Of a stretch of 64,000 bases of DNA, positions 1 through 8,104 are shown one piece after another (the stretch's first letter is position 1; each line of letters opens with the position of its first letter). The translations under genes were made by a program, and so were the position numbers. This stretch comes from Candidatus Tectimicrobiota bacterium (GTDB lineage: Bacteria; JACPUC01): the NCBI GenBank assembly GCA_016192455.1, contig JACPUC010000002.1, positions 62,001 through 126,000 of the forward strand, written 5' to 3'. Under the pieces are notes generated by a model that was given only the letters and a program-made list of their open reading frames with translations, had not been told where the DNA came from and did not search any database.

Positions 1-69
1 CCGCAGGTGCGGGCGATTCTCTCCGGGGAGGCCGCGTCGGGCGGGCGCGAAGGCAACCGAAGGGAGTAG
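1..69 (+). CDS. 3' end of an upstream gene (partial)
   Basis: Frame 1 is open from the first base to a TAG at 67-69 and gives 22 residues rich in Gly, Arg and Glu. It ends about 50 bases before the flavoprotein gene, so it could be the tail of a preceding same-strand gene in the same operon. The piece is too short to recognise, and an open frame this short in GC-rich DNA can arise by chance. Confidence 0.3.
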   Translation, partial: PQVRAILSGEAASGGREGNRRE

Positions 70-120
70 GCCGGAGCCGCGGCCGGCCTTGCCAGGCAGG
101 AGCAGGTCAGGGGAGGGAGC

Positions 121-1893
121 ATGCTGCCGAAAGGTGTCGTCGATCAGGAGCTGCGCGTCGATCTCCTCGTCCTCGGCTCTGAGGGGGCCGGCGCCAAGGC
201 TGCCATTGAAGCGTATGACCTTGGCGTCACCAACAGTGTCATGGTGACGAAGGGGTTCTTCGGCAAGAGCGGCGTGACACTGATGGCGGGCCGTGCCGTG
301 CAGGCCGCCCTTGGCCATATGGACCCCCATGACAACCCCGAGGTGCACCTGAAAGACACCGTGGAGGTCGGAGGGTACCTGACCAACCAGAAGCTCTCCG
401 AGCGGCTCGTCACCCTGGCGCTCACCGAGATTCCGAAGCTGGAGACCTGGGGCGCCCGCTTCCAGAAAGAGGGAGACAAGTTCTTCCAGATCCAGTTGCC
501 CGGCGCCTCCTATCCGCGCTCCTGCACCTCCGCCGTGCAGCAGGGCGGCCTCGAGTGGCGGCGCGCTTACAAGGCGCAGGCGCGCAAACGGCGCCTGCGG
601 GTGCTGGAGAACGTCTTCGTCACCTCCCTGATGACGAAGGGGGGCCGCGTCTGCGGCGCCACCGCGGTCAACCTCGCCGACGGCCAGTTCTACCTCCTGC
701 GCGCCAAGGCCGTGGTGCTGGCCTGCGGCGGCGCGACGCAGCTCTTCCCCCATACCGACGCCGCGCTGGAGGCCACCGGCGACGGCATGGCGCTCGCCTA
801 CCGCGCCGGCTGCGACCTGGTGGACATGGAGTTCCACATGTTCTTCCCGTTCGGCGTGCTCTGGCCGACGGGCTTCCAGGGCCAAATCTGGCCGGCGGAC
901 TTCCGCTACCGGCTGCGCGCCAAGTTCTACAACAACCTCGGCGAGGAATTCCTCCTGCGCTACCAGCCGGAGTGGGGCAACTGGGGGCTGCGCGACCCGA
1001 CCTCGCAGGCGATCTACCTCGAGAACCTCTACGGGCGCGGCTCGCCGCACGGTGGCGCCTACCTGTCGATCAACCACCTGCCGCGGAACATGATCGACAA
1101 CTTCATCGCCAAGTTCCACCGCAACCGCAAGAAGTGGTACTGGACGAAGCTGCAGCAGCTTGGCGTGGACCTGCGCACTGATGCCATCGAGGTGGGGCCG
1201 GTCTCCCACTACACCATGGGCGGTGTGCGCGTGGATGAGTGCTGCCGCACCACGCTGCAAGGCCTCTTCGCTGCCGGCGAGGTGGCGGGAGGGATGGACG
1301 GTGCCGAGCGCCTCGACGGCGGCCCGGCGATCACCTGGACCCAGACCATGGGACTAATCTGCGCCCAGGAGAGTGCCGCCCACCTGCAAGGCGCCGAGCT
1401 GCCGGAGATTGATGCGCAGCAGGTGCGGGAGGCCCGCGAGCGGGCCTACCAGCCGCTGGCGCGCTCCGAAGGTCCGCGAGGTTACGAGGCGAAGCGGCTC
1501 GTCAAACAGCTCATGGGCGCCGCCTGCACCTTCGTGCGCGACGAGGCGCGCCTGCGGGAGGGCTTGGCGCGGCTGGCGCGCCTGCGGGAAGAGGTGCTGC
1601 CGCGGCTCTCCGCCAATCCGACGCGCCGCTACAACCGGGACTGGGTGCACGCCCTTGAGGCGCAGAACCTTGCCGATGTTGCCGAGCTGGTGCTGCATGC
1701 GGCGCTCACCCGGCGCGAGAGCCGCAAGGCGCATTTCCGCTCGGACTTCCCGAAGGAAGACCCGGCGTGGATCAAGAACGTCATCCTGCGGCGGGGGGGA
1801 GATGGGCGGCTGGAGGTCCAGATCGTCGATCCGGTGATGACGAAAGTGTTTCCCCCGGTGACCACTCCGTCCGGCCGCGATGGTTCAGCATGA
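121..1893 (+). CDS. FAD-binding fumarate reductase/succinate dehydrogenase-like flavoprotein subunit
   Basis: A 590-residue member of the FAD_binding_2 group (SdhA/FrdA/AprA-like). The dinucleotide-binding loop GSEGAG lies at residues 19-24. The motif HYTMGG near residue 365 matches the substrate-domain signature of fumarate reductases, and GLFAAGE followed by a Gly-rich stretch near 381-400 is the C-terminal FAD contact. The His that carries covalent FAD in true SdhA is not visible in the KSGVTLMAG region, so FAD is probably non-covalent. The ATG at 121 follows a GGGAGGG ribosome site. The next gene encodes a 2Fe-2S protein that is the natural electron partner, and an ABC binding protein follows. 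No membrane anchor subunit is nearby, so a soluble oxidoreductase acting on an imported substrate is more likely than a respiratory complex II. The substrate is unknown. Confidence 0.85.
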   Translation: MLPKGVVDQELRVDLLVLGSEGAGAKAAIEAYDLGVTNSVMVTKGFFGKSGVTLMAGRAVQAALGHMDPHDNPEVHLKDTVEVGGYLTNQKLSERLVTLALTEIPKLETWGARFQKEGDKFFQIQLPGASYPRSCTSAVQQGGLEWRRAYKAQARKRRLRVLENVFVTSLMTKGGRVCGATAVNLADGQFYLLRAKAVVLACGGATQLFPHTDAALEATGDGMALAYRAGCDLVDMEFHMFFPFGVLWPTGFQGQIWPADFRYRLRAKFYNNLGEEFLLRYQPEWGNWGLRDPTSQAIYLENLYGRGSPHGGAYLSINHLPRNMIDNFIAKFHRNRKKWYWTKLQQLGVDLRTDAIEVGPVSHYTMGGVRVDECCRTTLQGLFAAGEVAGGMDGAERLDGGPAITWTQTMGLICAQESAAHLQGAELPEIDAQQVREARERAYQPLARSEGPRGYEAKRLVKQLMGAACTFVRDEARLREGLARLARLREEVLPRLSANPTRRYNRDWVHALEAQNLADVAELVLHAALTRRESRKAHFRSDFPKEDPAWIKNVILRRGGDGRLEVQIVDPVMTKVFPPVTTPSGRDGSA

Positions 1894-1914
1894 GAACCGC
1901 CAGAGGGCGATGAG

Positions 1915-2298
1915 ATGATGGGGAAGATGGGGAAAGAATCAGCTCGCAGCTCCAGTTCTGAAGGCACGGTCGAAGTGTTTCGTTTCGATCCCAAGGTCGA
2001 TGCGGCGCCCCGCTACGAGACGTTTCGCGTCCCTTACCCGGAGTGGAAGGACAAGAAGGTGCTCGAGGTGCTGCACTACATCTTTGAGCGCTTCGATGGC
2101 TCGCTCGCCATGGGTGAGTCCTGCACGGTGCAGCATTGCGGCAGTTGCGGCATCCGCATGAACGGGCGCTCCATCCTGGCCTGCGATGTGCCGGCGGAGG
2201 GGGCAATGAAGCTGGAACCCCTCTCCGTCAAGCGCGTGCTGAAGGACCTGCTCGTCGACCAGTCGTTCAGCTCCGAGGAAGAGGAGGTCGCCGAGTAG
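1915..2298 (+). CDS. short 2Fe-2S ferredoxin-like protein (SdhB N-domain type)
   Basis: This 127-residue protein corresponds only to the N-terminal plant-ferredoxin-like domain of SdhB/FrdB. Cysteines 70, 75, 78 and 90 in the pattern C-x4-C-x2-C-x11-C, with CGSC and a closing LAC, supply the 2Fe-2S ligands. The C-terminal domain that carries the 4Fe-4S and 3Fe-4S clusters in SdhB is absent: the protein ends after an acidic tail rich in Ser and Glu. It starts 21 bases after the flavoprotein stop and is almost certainly cotranscribed with it, forming a two-component flavoprotein/2Fe-2S oxidoreductase. A second ATG directly follows the first, so the exact start may move by one codon. Confidence 0.8.
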   Translation: MMGKMGKESARSSSSEGTVEVFRFDPKVDAAPRYETFRVPYPEWKDKKVLEVLHYIFERFDGSLAMGESCTVQHCGSCGIRMNGRSILACDVPAEGAMKLEPLSVKRVLKDLLVDQSFSSEEEEVAE

Positions 2299-2550
2299 GA
2301 GGCGGCGTCGTCCGCAGAGAACTCCTTGAGACAGTGCGTCGGCAAGCGAGCCGGTTGTGCCGCCGCCACGCCGGGGATTGGCGGGAAGGGCCGGCGGAAG
2401 GTCGGCGGCGCGGGGACGAGGCCGGGGGGAGAAGCGCCGGGGAGCCTGGGCGCGGCGGCGGCCGGCGGCTGGTCCAGGAAGGAAGCGGTTGGCTCACGGC
2501 AGGATCGGCGCGAGCCGCCGAGAGGTGAACCTTGTAAGAGGAGCAGGGCT

Positions 2551-3546
2551 ATGCGAAACGTGGTGAGATTCCTGGGGCTTGGAATTCTTGCGCTCGTTCT
2601 TGCAGCGGGGGCGATGCCGTCCTCGACGGCGCGGGCGGCGGGCGAGGTGCTGGTCGGGCATGTGGCCGGCGGCACCGGCGCGCTCTCGCCGATCGTCATC
2701 AAGCAGCAAAAGATGGCGGAGAAGAACGGGGTGACCATCACCTGGCGCGGCTTCGCCGATCCCGCTCCGCTGCACCAGGCCTTGCAGCTCGCCCAGATTC
2801 CGGTCTCCAGCACCACCGGCATCGACGCCATCATCCGCTCGATCAACGCCGGGCGCGAGCTGCAGATGGTCTACCCGCACATCCGCAACCACATGTCCGT
2901 CCTGGTGCGCAAGGATGCGCCCTACAAGTCGCTGGCCGACCTGAAAGGGAAGCGCCTCGGCATCTACACCTGGAATACCGGCTCGACGGCGACGCTGGTG
3001 AGCATCTACAAGAACCTCTACGGCCTCGACATGCGGAAAGATCTGCAGGTCATCGTGGCGAAGGGGCCCGCCATGCCGGGGCTCCTTGAGAAGGAGCAGT
3101 TAGAGGCCATTCACCTCTTCGAGCCGTTGCCGCTGAAGCTCGTTCTCTCAGGGAAGTTTCGCGTTCTCGTGGCAACGCGCGACGAGTGGCTGAAGGTGAA
3201 AGGCGGCGGAGAGCAGCTCTTCGCGGGCATCGCCGTCGACGCGAAGTGGGCGCGCGAAAACAGCGACACCTTGAAGCGCTTGGTGAAGACCTTCAAGGAG
3301 AGCTTCGAGTACATCAGGAGCCATCCCGACGTCTATGTGGAGACGGGGTTCATTGAACTGATCGGTTTGAAAGCGACCCCGGAGATCGTGCGCCTGTTCC
3401 AGGAGCGCATCACCCCGATCTTCCAGACGCAGTTCGATGTAGCCTTCATCAAGGCGCAGGACAAGTTCCTGCAGGACATGGTGGAGAACGAGATCGTCAC
3501 CAAGATTCCGCCAAACTGGTACTCGCTGGAGTACGCGCCGAAGTAA
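2551..3546 (+). CDS. ABC transporter solute-binding protein, NMT1/TAXI/SsuA-like, secreted
   Basis: From the ATG at 2551 the 331-residue product begins with a clear Sec signal peptide: MRN, a hydrophobic run to about residue 22, then an Ala-rich cleavage site ending ARA-AGE near 30-32. The start is chosen over an upstream in-frame ATG because the signal peptide begins here and an AGAGGAG ribosome site sits 5-12 bases upstream. The body has the two-lobe pattern of NMT1/SsuA binding proteins, including a YKSLADLKGKRLG-type segment and LLEKEQLEAI in the hinge region. It lies downstream of the flavoprotein and 2Fe-2S genes on the same strand. The likely permease and ATPase for it lie just beyond on the opposite strand. 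The ligand is unknown, perhaps an aromatic or sulfonate-type anion. Confidence 0.8.
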   Translation: MRNVVRFLGLGILALVLAAGAMPSSTARAAGEVLVGHVAGGTGALSPIVIKQQKMAEKNGVTITWRGFADPAPLHQALQLAQIPVSSTTGIDAIIRSINAGRELQMVYPHIRNHMSVLVRKDAPYKSLADLKGKRLGIYTWNTGSTATLVSIYKNLYGLDMRKDLQVIVAKGPAMPGLLEKEQLEAIHLFEPLPLKLVLSGKFRVLVATRDEWLKVKGGGEQLFAGIAVDAKWARENSDTLKRLVKTFKESFEYIRSHPDVYVETGFIELIGLKATPEIVRLFQERITPIFQTQFDVAFIKAQDKFLQDMVENEIVTKIPPNWYSLEYAPK

Positions 3547-3747
3547 CGGCTTGGACTCGGCATCCTCATCGGGGCGCCGTGGCCGCGGGGTTGGACGCGG
3601 CGCCTCCCTCCCTTTGCCTGCCGCCGTATCGCCTGCCGGCGGCGCGAGGCGGACGCTCCGCGCCCGCGTGCAGCGCCGCCTTTGAGCGCCGGCGCAGGAC
3701 GCAGCCTTCCTCAGATCCCCGCGGTCTTGTTCTGTGGGCTTCTCTTC

Positions 3748-4518
3748 TCAATCCGGCAGGATTTCCTCGACCAGGATGCGGCCGATCTCGGCTTCCAACT
3801 CCGTCAGCTCGCGGCTGGTGGTCGAGCGGGGGCGGGGGAGGGTGACGCGGATTTCCCGGTAGATCGAGGTCGGGCGGTTCGTCATCAGGAAGATGCGGTC
3901 GGCGAAGTAGACGGCCTCGCCGATGTTGTGGGTGACGAAGAGGATCGTCGGACGCGCCGCCTCGAGGAGGCGCACAAACTCACCGCGAATACGCATGGCG
4001 GTGATGGCATCGACGCTGTTGAGAGGCTCATCCATGAGGATGATCTGCGGGCTGATGATCAGGGCGCGGATGAGAGAGATGCGGCTCTGCATGCCGCCGG
4101 AGAGGCGCTGGGGGTAGGTGTCCTTGAAGGCGTAGAGGCCCACCATGTCCAGGTAGCGGCGGATGAGGGCGGCGCGCTCGGCGGCGGGAAGGCCGAGCGG
4201 CTTCAGCGTCAAGAGGAGGTTCTTCTCGACGGACATCCAATCGAGCAGGCGCGGCTCCTGAAAGACGTAGCCGATGCCGCTGGGCAGCGCCCGCGCGCCC
4301 GCCGTGATCTCCACATCGCCGATGACCACGCTCCCCTCGGTGGGGCTGAGGAGCCCGGCCACCACATTGAGCAAGGTTGACTTGCCGCACCCTGAAGGGC
4401 CGAGCAGACAGATAAACTCCCCCTCCTCGACGCTGGCGGTGATCTTATCCAGCACCGGCAGGCTGCCGCCCTCGGCGATCGGAAACTGCAGGCTCAAGCT
4501 TTGGAACGCTAGTCGCAT
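3748..4518 (-). CDS. ABC transporter ATP-binding protein (SsuB/TauB-like)
   Basis: A 256-residue ABC ATPase with Walker A GPSGCGKST at residues 40-48, a Q-loop FQEP near 87, the signature LSGGMQ at 139-144, and Walker B ILMDEP near 160, followed by the H-loop VTHN. The length and the sequence around Walker A fit the nitrate/sulfonate/taurine (SsuB/TauB) class. It lies 273 bases downstream of an SsuC-type permease on the same strand and converges with the binding protein that ends at 3546. Together these three make a complete importer, although the subunits are on two strands. The ATG at 4518 has only a weak purine-rich ribosome site. Confidence 0.88.
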   Translation of the reverse strand: MRLAFQSLSLQFPIAEGGSLPVLDKITASVEEGEFICLLGPSGCGKSTLLNVVAGLLSPTEGSVVIGDVEITAGARALPSGIGYVFQEPRLLDWMSVEKNLLLTLKPLGLPAAERAALIRRYLDMVGLYAFKDTYPQRLSGGMQSRISLIRALIISPQIILMDEPLNSVDAITAMRIRGEFVRLLEAARPTILFVTHNIGEAVYFADRIFLMTNRPTSIYREIRVTLPRPRSTTSRELTELEAEIGRILVEEILPD

Positions 4519-4791
4519 TGGTGTACGCCCGCCTCGCCTCTTCCAGGGTTGTCGCTAACCCACATCCTGCTCACCTTCGCCGCAGGGGTGCGCCACGCCG
4601 CGCCAGGTCGGCATTCGTCGCGCTTCTCGGAGATGTCTCGTCGCGGCAGCGCGGCGCCTGCCTCCCAGGACCCAGGTCGTTGGTGTGCCTGCGGCGCTGC
4701 CTGATTCACCCCCCTCTCCGCGCGACGCCCTCTGGAGCGACTCGGGATCAAACCGCGCCTCCCCATGAGGAAAGAGGTTGCTGAGGTTCGC

Positions 4792-5625
4792 CTAGAAGTT
4801 GATCTCCGGTCGCCACGCCAGCACCCGCCGTTCCAGAACCCGGATGACGCCGAACTCCATGACCGTCATGATCACCACGAGGATGAACGTCCAGGCAAAG
4901 ACATGGCTCATGGAGAGCAAGCCGAACCAGTACGCGAACTGGTAGCCGACGCCGTTGCTGGAGCCGAGCATCTCGACGACCACGGCGATCTTCCAGCAAA
5001 TGCCGATGCCGTAGCGCGAGGACGAGAAGACGTAGGGGAGGATCTGCGGCAGGATGACCCGCAGGAGGATGTCGGCGCGGCTTAAGCGGAACACCTTGGC
5101 CATATCGAGCAGCTTCGTATTGATGCTCTTCACACCGCCCCAGATGTTCACGGTGATGACCGGGAAGGAGGTGATGGCGATGGCGACGATCACCCCCGCC
5201 TCCGAGAGGCCGAAGATCATCAGGGTGATGATAGCCCAGACGAGGCTGGGGATGGTCAAACCGATGACGACCCAGAGGCTGAAGGTGCGCTCGAAGTATT
5301 GGCGCAGGCCCATGAGCGTGCCGAGGATCAGCCCGAGGATCTCGGCGATGAAGAAGCCGATGAAGAGCCGCATCAAGGTGAGGACGATGTGCACGTAGGT
5401 GTCGGGCTTCTGCAGTAACCCACCCAGCACAGTGAATGTTTGCAGAGGGGTTGCCAGGATGAACTGCGAGGGCAACAGCGCGGCAAGCAGCCACCAGGCC
5501 AGCAGCGCCCCCAGCACCGAGTACAGGTAAGGGAGGTAAGAGCCGACGCGGCGCCGCACCGCGCGGCTTGCCCGCGGAGCTGAACTGGCGATGACCGGCA
5601 GTTGCTGAACCTTCTCACTCTGCAT
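4792..5625 (-). CDS. ABC transporter permease (SsuC-like)
   Basis: A 277-residue integral membrane protein with about six hydrophobic helices and the binding-protein-dependent inner-membrane-component loop (a Gly-rich EAA-type stretch near the C-terminal third, around RADILLRVILP). This is the SsuC/TauC class. I place the start at the ATG at 5625 with a GGGGA purine tract upstream; a GTG at 5646 would add seven residues. A near-consensus promoter with a flanking inverted repeat lies about 210 bases upstream. It pairs with the ATPase downstream. Confidence 0.85.
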   Translation of the reverse strand: MQSEKVQQLPVIASSAPRASRAVRRRVGSYLPYLYSVLGALLAWWLLAALLPSQFILATPLQTFTVLGGLLQKPDTYVHIVLTLMRLFIGFFIAEILGLILGTLMGLRQYFERTFSLWVVIGLTIPSLVWAIITLMIFGLSEAGVIVAIAITSFPVITVNIWGGVKSINTKLLDMAKVFRLSRADILLRVILPQILPYVFSSSRYGIGICWKIAVVVEMLGSSNGVGYQFAYWFGLLSMSHVFAWTFILVVIMTVMEFGVIRVLERRVLAWRPEINF

Positions 5626-5834
5626 GGAGACGTCCCCAGCGCGCACGCTGAGCCGGAGCGCCGCCGCGCGCTCCCTCCCCCAGCCTCAGCCGTCCCTTCT
5701 GACGCCACCGAGAGACCAAAACCCCCCGCCTGCCACCCCATCAGTCTGGCTGGGAGGCAGCCTGCCTTCAACGGCCATCATCTGCTTCCTGGGATCAAGA
5801 CGGCGGGGTGGCGCGGCGCGCAGACATGGGCGCG

Positions 5835-5872
5835 AACCCTTGTACTGAATTTCGTTCATTGTGTCAAGGGTT
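5835..5872. repeat. 8-bp inverted repeat overlapping the permease promoter (candidate operator)
   Basis: AACCCTTG at 5835-5842 is matched by its exact reverse complement CAAGGGTT at 5865-5872. The two arms are 30 bp centre to centre, close to three helical turns. They overlap the -10 and -35 hexamers of the leftward promoter, the usual place for a repressor site. The DNA between the arms is AT-rich, unlike its surroundings. Confidence 0.5.
5839..5867 (-). promoter_or_regulatory. sigma70-type promoter for the SsuC/SsuB-type transporter genes
   Basis: On the minus strand a perfect -35 TTGACA (5867-5862) is followed after 17 bases by TACAAG (5844-5839), which matches four of six positions of TATAAT. 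Transcription would start near 5832 and leave a leader of about 200 bases before the permease ATG at 5625. Confidence 0.55.
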
Positions 5873-5943
5873 AAGGAGTGCTGCCGCAGCGGCGAAGCCG
5901 GACGGCAACGCCGCGACGGACAAGCTGCCGGCCGCTGCGCTGC

Positions 5944-6867
5944 TCACAGTATCTTGCGCAAGGGGATGATGCCGCGCTGGCGCAGCAACCCGAGGACACC
6001 ATTGGGCATGAGGAGGACGATGGTGACGATGAGGAGACCGAAGATCGACTGGTGCAGGAAGGGAAAGCGCACCCACACCAGCTCGGCGAAGATGGAGAGG
6101 ACCACGGCGCCGAGCACCGGGCCAAGCACCGTACCCTTCCCGCCGAAGAGCGTCATGATGATCATCTGGATGGTGGTGAGCACCGCAAAGCTGCTCTCGG
6201 GATCAATGAAACTTTGGTAGCGGGCGAAGAGCGCCCCCGCCAGGCCGGGGAAGAAGGCGCTGAGGATGAAGGCATAGACTTTCAGGCGTGTCGTATCAAT
6301 GCCCATCACCTCGGCGGCCACCTCATCTTCCCGGATGGCCATGAGGCGTAAGCCGAATTTCGAGCGGTTCAGGGAGCGGGCCGTGAGGACGACCGCCGCC
6401 GCGACTACCGCCATGGCGTAGTACATGATGCGGTTGTTCTCGATGGGGCGCAGGTAGAGACCGGTGGCGCCCTTGGTGATCCCCTCGAAGGCGAGGACAA
6501 GGATGCGCACAAGCTCGTTCACGGCGAGCATCGCAATGGCGAAGTAAGCGCCCCGCAGGCGCAGGCAGGGGTAACCGATGACCACCGCCAGGAGCGCCGC
6601 CCCCAGGCCCGCGAAGAGAACGGCCAGCGGCCAAGCCGTGCCGTGCGCCATGGCGATGCCGCCGACATAGGCGCCCACCCCGAAGAAGACGACGTGCCCG
6701 AACGAGACGTAGCCGACGTAGCCTGAGATGAGGTTCCAGCTCGAGGCCAGGCAGATGTACATGAAGATGATGAGCTGCAGGGTGGTGAGGTAGGCGGAGC
6801 TTACCCACGGCGCCAGAACGAGCCAGACGCCGACGACGACGAAGGTGGCGCAGAGGAGCGATTTCAC
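5944..6867 (-). CDS. livM: branched-chain amino acid ABC transporter permease, LivM type
   Basis: A 307-residue membrane protein with eight or more hydrophobic segments. The stretch SGYVGYVSFGHVVFFGVGAY near residues 48-67 is the hallmark of LivM permeases, and a cytoplasmic loop with LNRSKFGLRLMAIREDE follows at about 167-184. It starts with GTG at 6867, 24 bases after the livH stop, so the two permeases are cotranscribed. The usual ATPase genes livG and livF do not follow; an SsuC-type permease does. Confidence 0.88.
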   Translation of the reverse strand: MKSLLCATFVVVGVWLVLAPWVSSAYLTTLQLIIFMYICLASSWNLISGYVGYVSFGHVVFFGVGAYVGGIAMAHGTAWPLAVLFAGLGAALLAVVIGYPCLRLRGAYFAIAMLAVNELVRILVLAFEGITKGATGLYLRPIENNRIMYYAMAVVAAAVVLTARSLNRSKFGLRLMAIREDEVAAEVMGIDTTRLKVYAFILSAFFPGLAGALFARYQSFIDPESSFAVLTTIQMIIMTLFGGKGTVLGPVLGAVVLSIFAELVWVRFPFLHQSIFGLLIVTIVLLMPNGVLGLLRQRGIIPLRKIL

Positions 6868-6891
6868 GAGCCTCGCATTCCTCGCAGCGGC

Positions 6892-7761
6892 TCAGTTGGC
6901 CTCGGCTCGACCGAAGATGCCGCTCGGGCGGACGAGCAGGATGAAGACGAGGAGGCCATAGGCGACGGCCTCGGAGATATTCGAGGCGAGGTAGAGGGCC
7001 GCGAGCCCTTCCACAAGGCCCAGGATCAGCCCGCCAAGGAAAGCGCCGGAGTAGCTCCCCAGCCCGCCCAGGACGACGACGCAGAACGCCTTCAGGTTGA
7101 GGATGGCCCCCATCTCCGGGTGCATGGAGAACATGATGCTCATGAGCGAGCCGCCGGCCCCGGCCAGGGCGCAGCCGAAGCCGAAGGCGTAGCGATACAC
7201 TCGGTGCACGTCGATGCCGCACACCATCGCCACCTCACGGTGCTGCGAGGTGGCCCGAATGGCCATGCCCAGGCGGCTGTACCGCAGGTAGGCGAAGGCC
7301 CCGACGGTGATGGCGAGCGCGATGACGAAGCTCACCACGCGGGGGATCGAGAAGGCGATGCTCCCTAGGTAGAACGAGCCGGTCAGGTAGGGAACGGAGC
7401 GGTAGTCCGAGGTGAAAACATAGCGGATGGCATTGGTGAGGAAGATCGCGATGCCGAACGTGAGGAGCAGGGAGGAGAGCTCTGGGGCGTCGACGACATG
7501 CCGCACGACGTAGCGCTGCAAGAGGTAGCCGAAGCCGAACATCACGGGCATCGAGACGAAGAGCGATAGGAGCGGGTTGAAGCCGAGGAGCGTGAACAGC
7601 CAGTAGGTGATGTAGCTCCCCAGCACCAACAGCTCGCCATGCGCGATGTTGATGACGCGCATGACGCCGAAGATCATCGTCAGGCCAAGGGCCACGAGCG
7701 AGTAAATGCCGCCCACCAGCACCCCGCCGACGAGCACTTGCGTGAGGAGATGGAGATCCAC
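6892..7761 (-). CDS. livH: branched-chain amino acid ABC transporter permease, LivH type
   Basis: A 289-residue permease with the N-terminal GLTMIFGVMRVINIAHGE segment (residues 27-44) that defines LivH proteins, then alternating hydrophobic helices. The GTG start at 7761 has a good ribosome site (GGAGGGAG six bases upstream on the coding strand). It forms a permease dimer with LivM downstream and probably works with the periplasmic binding protein encoded 343 bases upstream. The substrate could be amino acids, amides, urea or small aromatics, all known for this family. Confidence 0.88.
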   Translation of the reverse strand: MDLHLLTQVLVGGVLVGGIYSLVALGLTMIFGVMRVINIAHGELLVLGSYITYWLFTLLGFNPLLSLFVSMPVMFGFGYLLQRYVVRHVVDAPELSSLLLTFGIAIFLTNAIRYVFTSDYRSVPYLTGSFYLGSIAFSIPRVVSFVIALAITVGAFAYLRYSRLGMAIRATSQHREVAMVCGIDVHRVYRYAFGFGCALAGAGGSLMSIMFSMHPEMGAILNLKAFCVVVLGGLGSYSGAFLGGLILGLVEGLAALYLASNISEAVAYGLLVFILLVRPSGIFGRAEAN

Positions 7762-8104
7762 GCGGCGCTCCCTCCAGGGCGCTCGGGCGTTTCGTGCTAC
7801 GTCTCAAAACTCACTGGCAAATTTGCTGCGTTGCAGGCTCCATTTTTTGTGGGGGACCCTTGCTCCCCCACACCCCCAGTGAGAGAGGAGCGAAGAGAAA
7901 GGGGAAAGGAGAATTCCGGTTGCTCTCTTTTCTCCTTTCACCTATCTCGCCGCCGCGCGGCTCCCTCGCACAAAAACTGCCTCAGGTTGGCGACGAGGCT
8001 CCCAATTTAGGTAACGAACTTAGGAGCCACCACAGAAGCAGGCGCGGCCGACGGCAGGTGCCCGGGACGGTCGGCCGCGCCAGCGTCAGCGCTGCAACGC
8101 CTGC
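7762..8104. other. gene-free spacer with a hairpin, between the Liv-type binding protein and livH
   Basis: No coding frame is convincing here. GTGGGGGA at 7849-7856 pairs with TCCCCCAC at 7864-7871 across a 7-base loop. The T run lies on the 5' side in the plus orientation, so it does not make an intrinsic terminator on either strand. It may act as an RNA-processing or attenuation element that separates high expression of the binding protein from the permeases, as is common in such operons (inference). Confidence 0.45.

Larger units (their letters stand above)
5626..5943. other. gene-free spacer between livM and the SsuC-type permease
   Basis: No coding sequence is evident in these 318 bases. 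They contain the promoter and inverted repeat listed at 5835-5872, both reading towards the permease. The half nearest the permease is GC-rich and I see no further structure there. Confidence 0.6.

Noticed and set aside
7849-7871. GC hairpin near a T run as an intrinsic terminator
   Set aside because: The T run is on the wrong side of the hairpin for termination in either direction.
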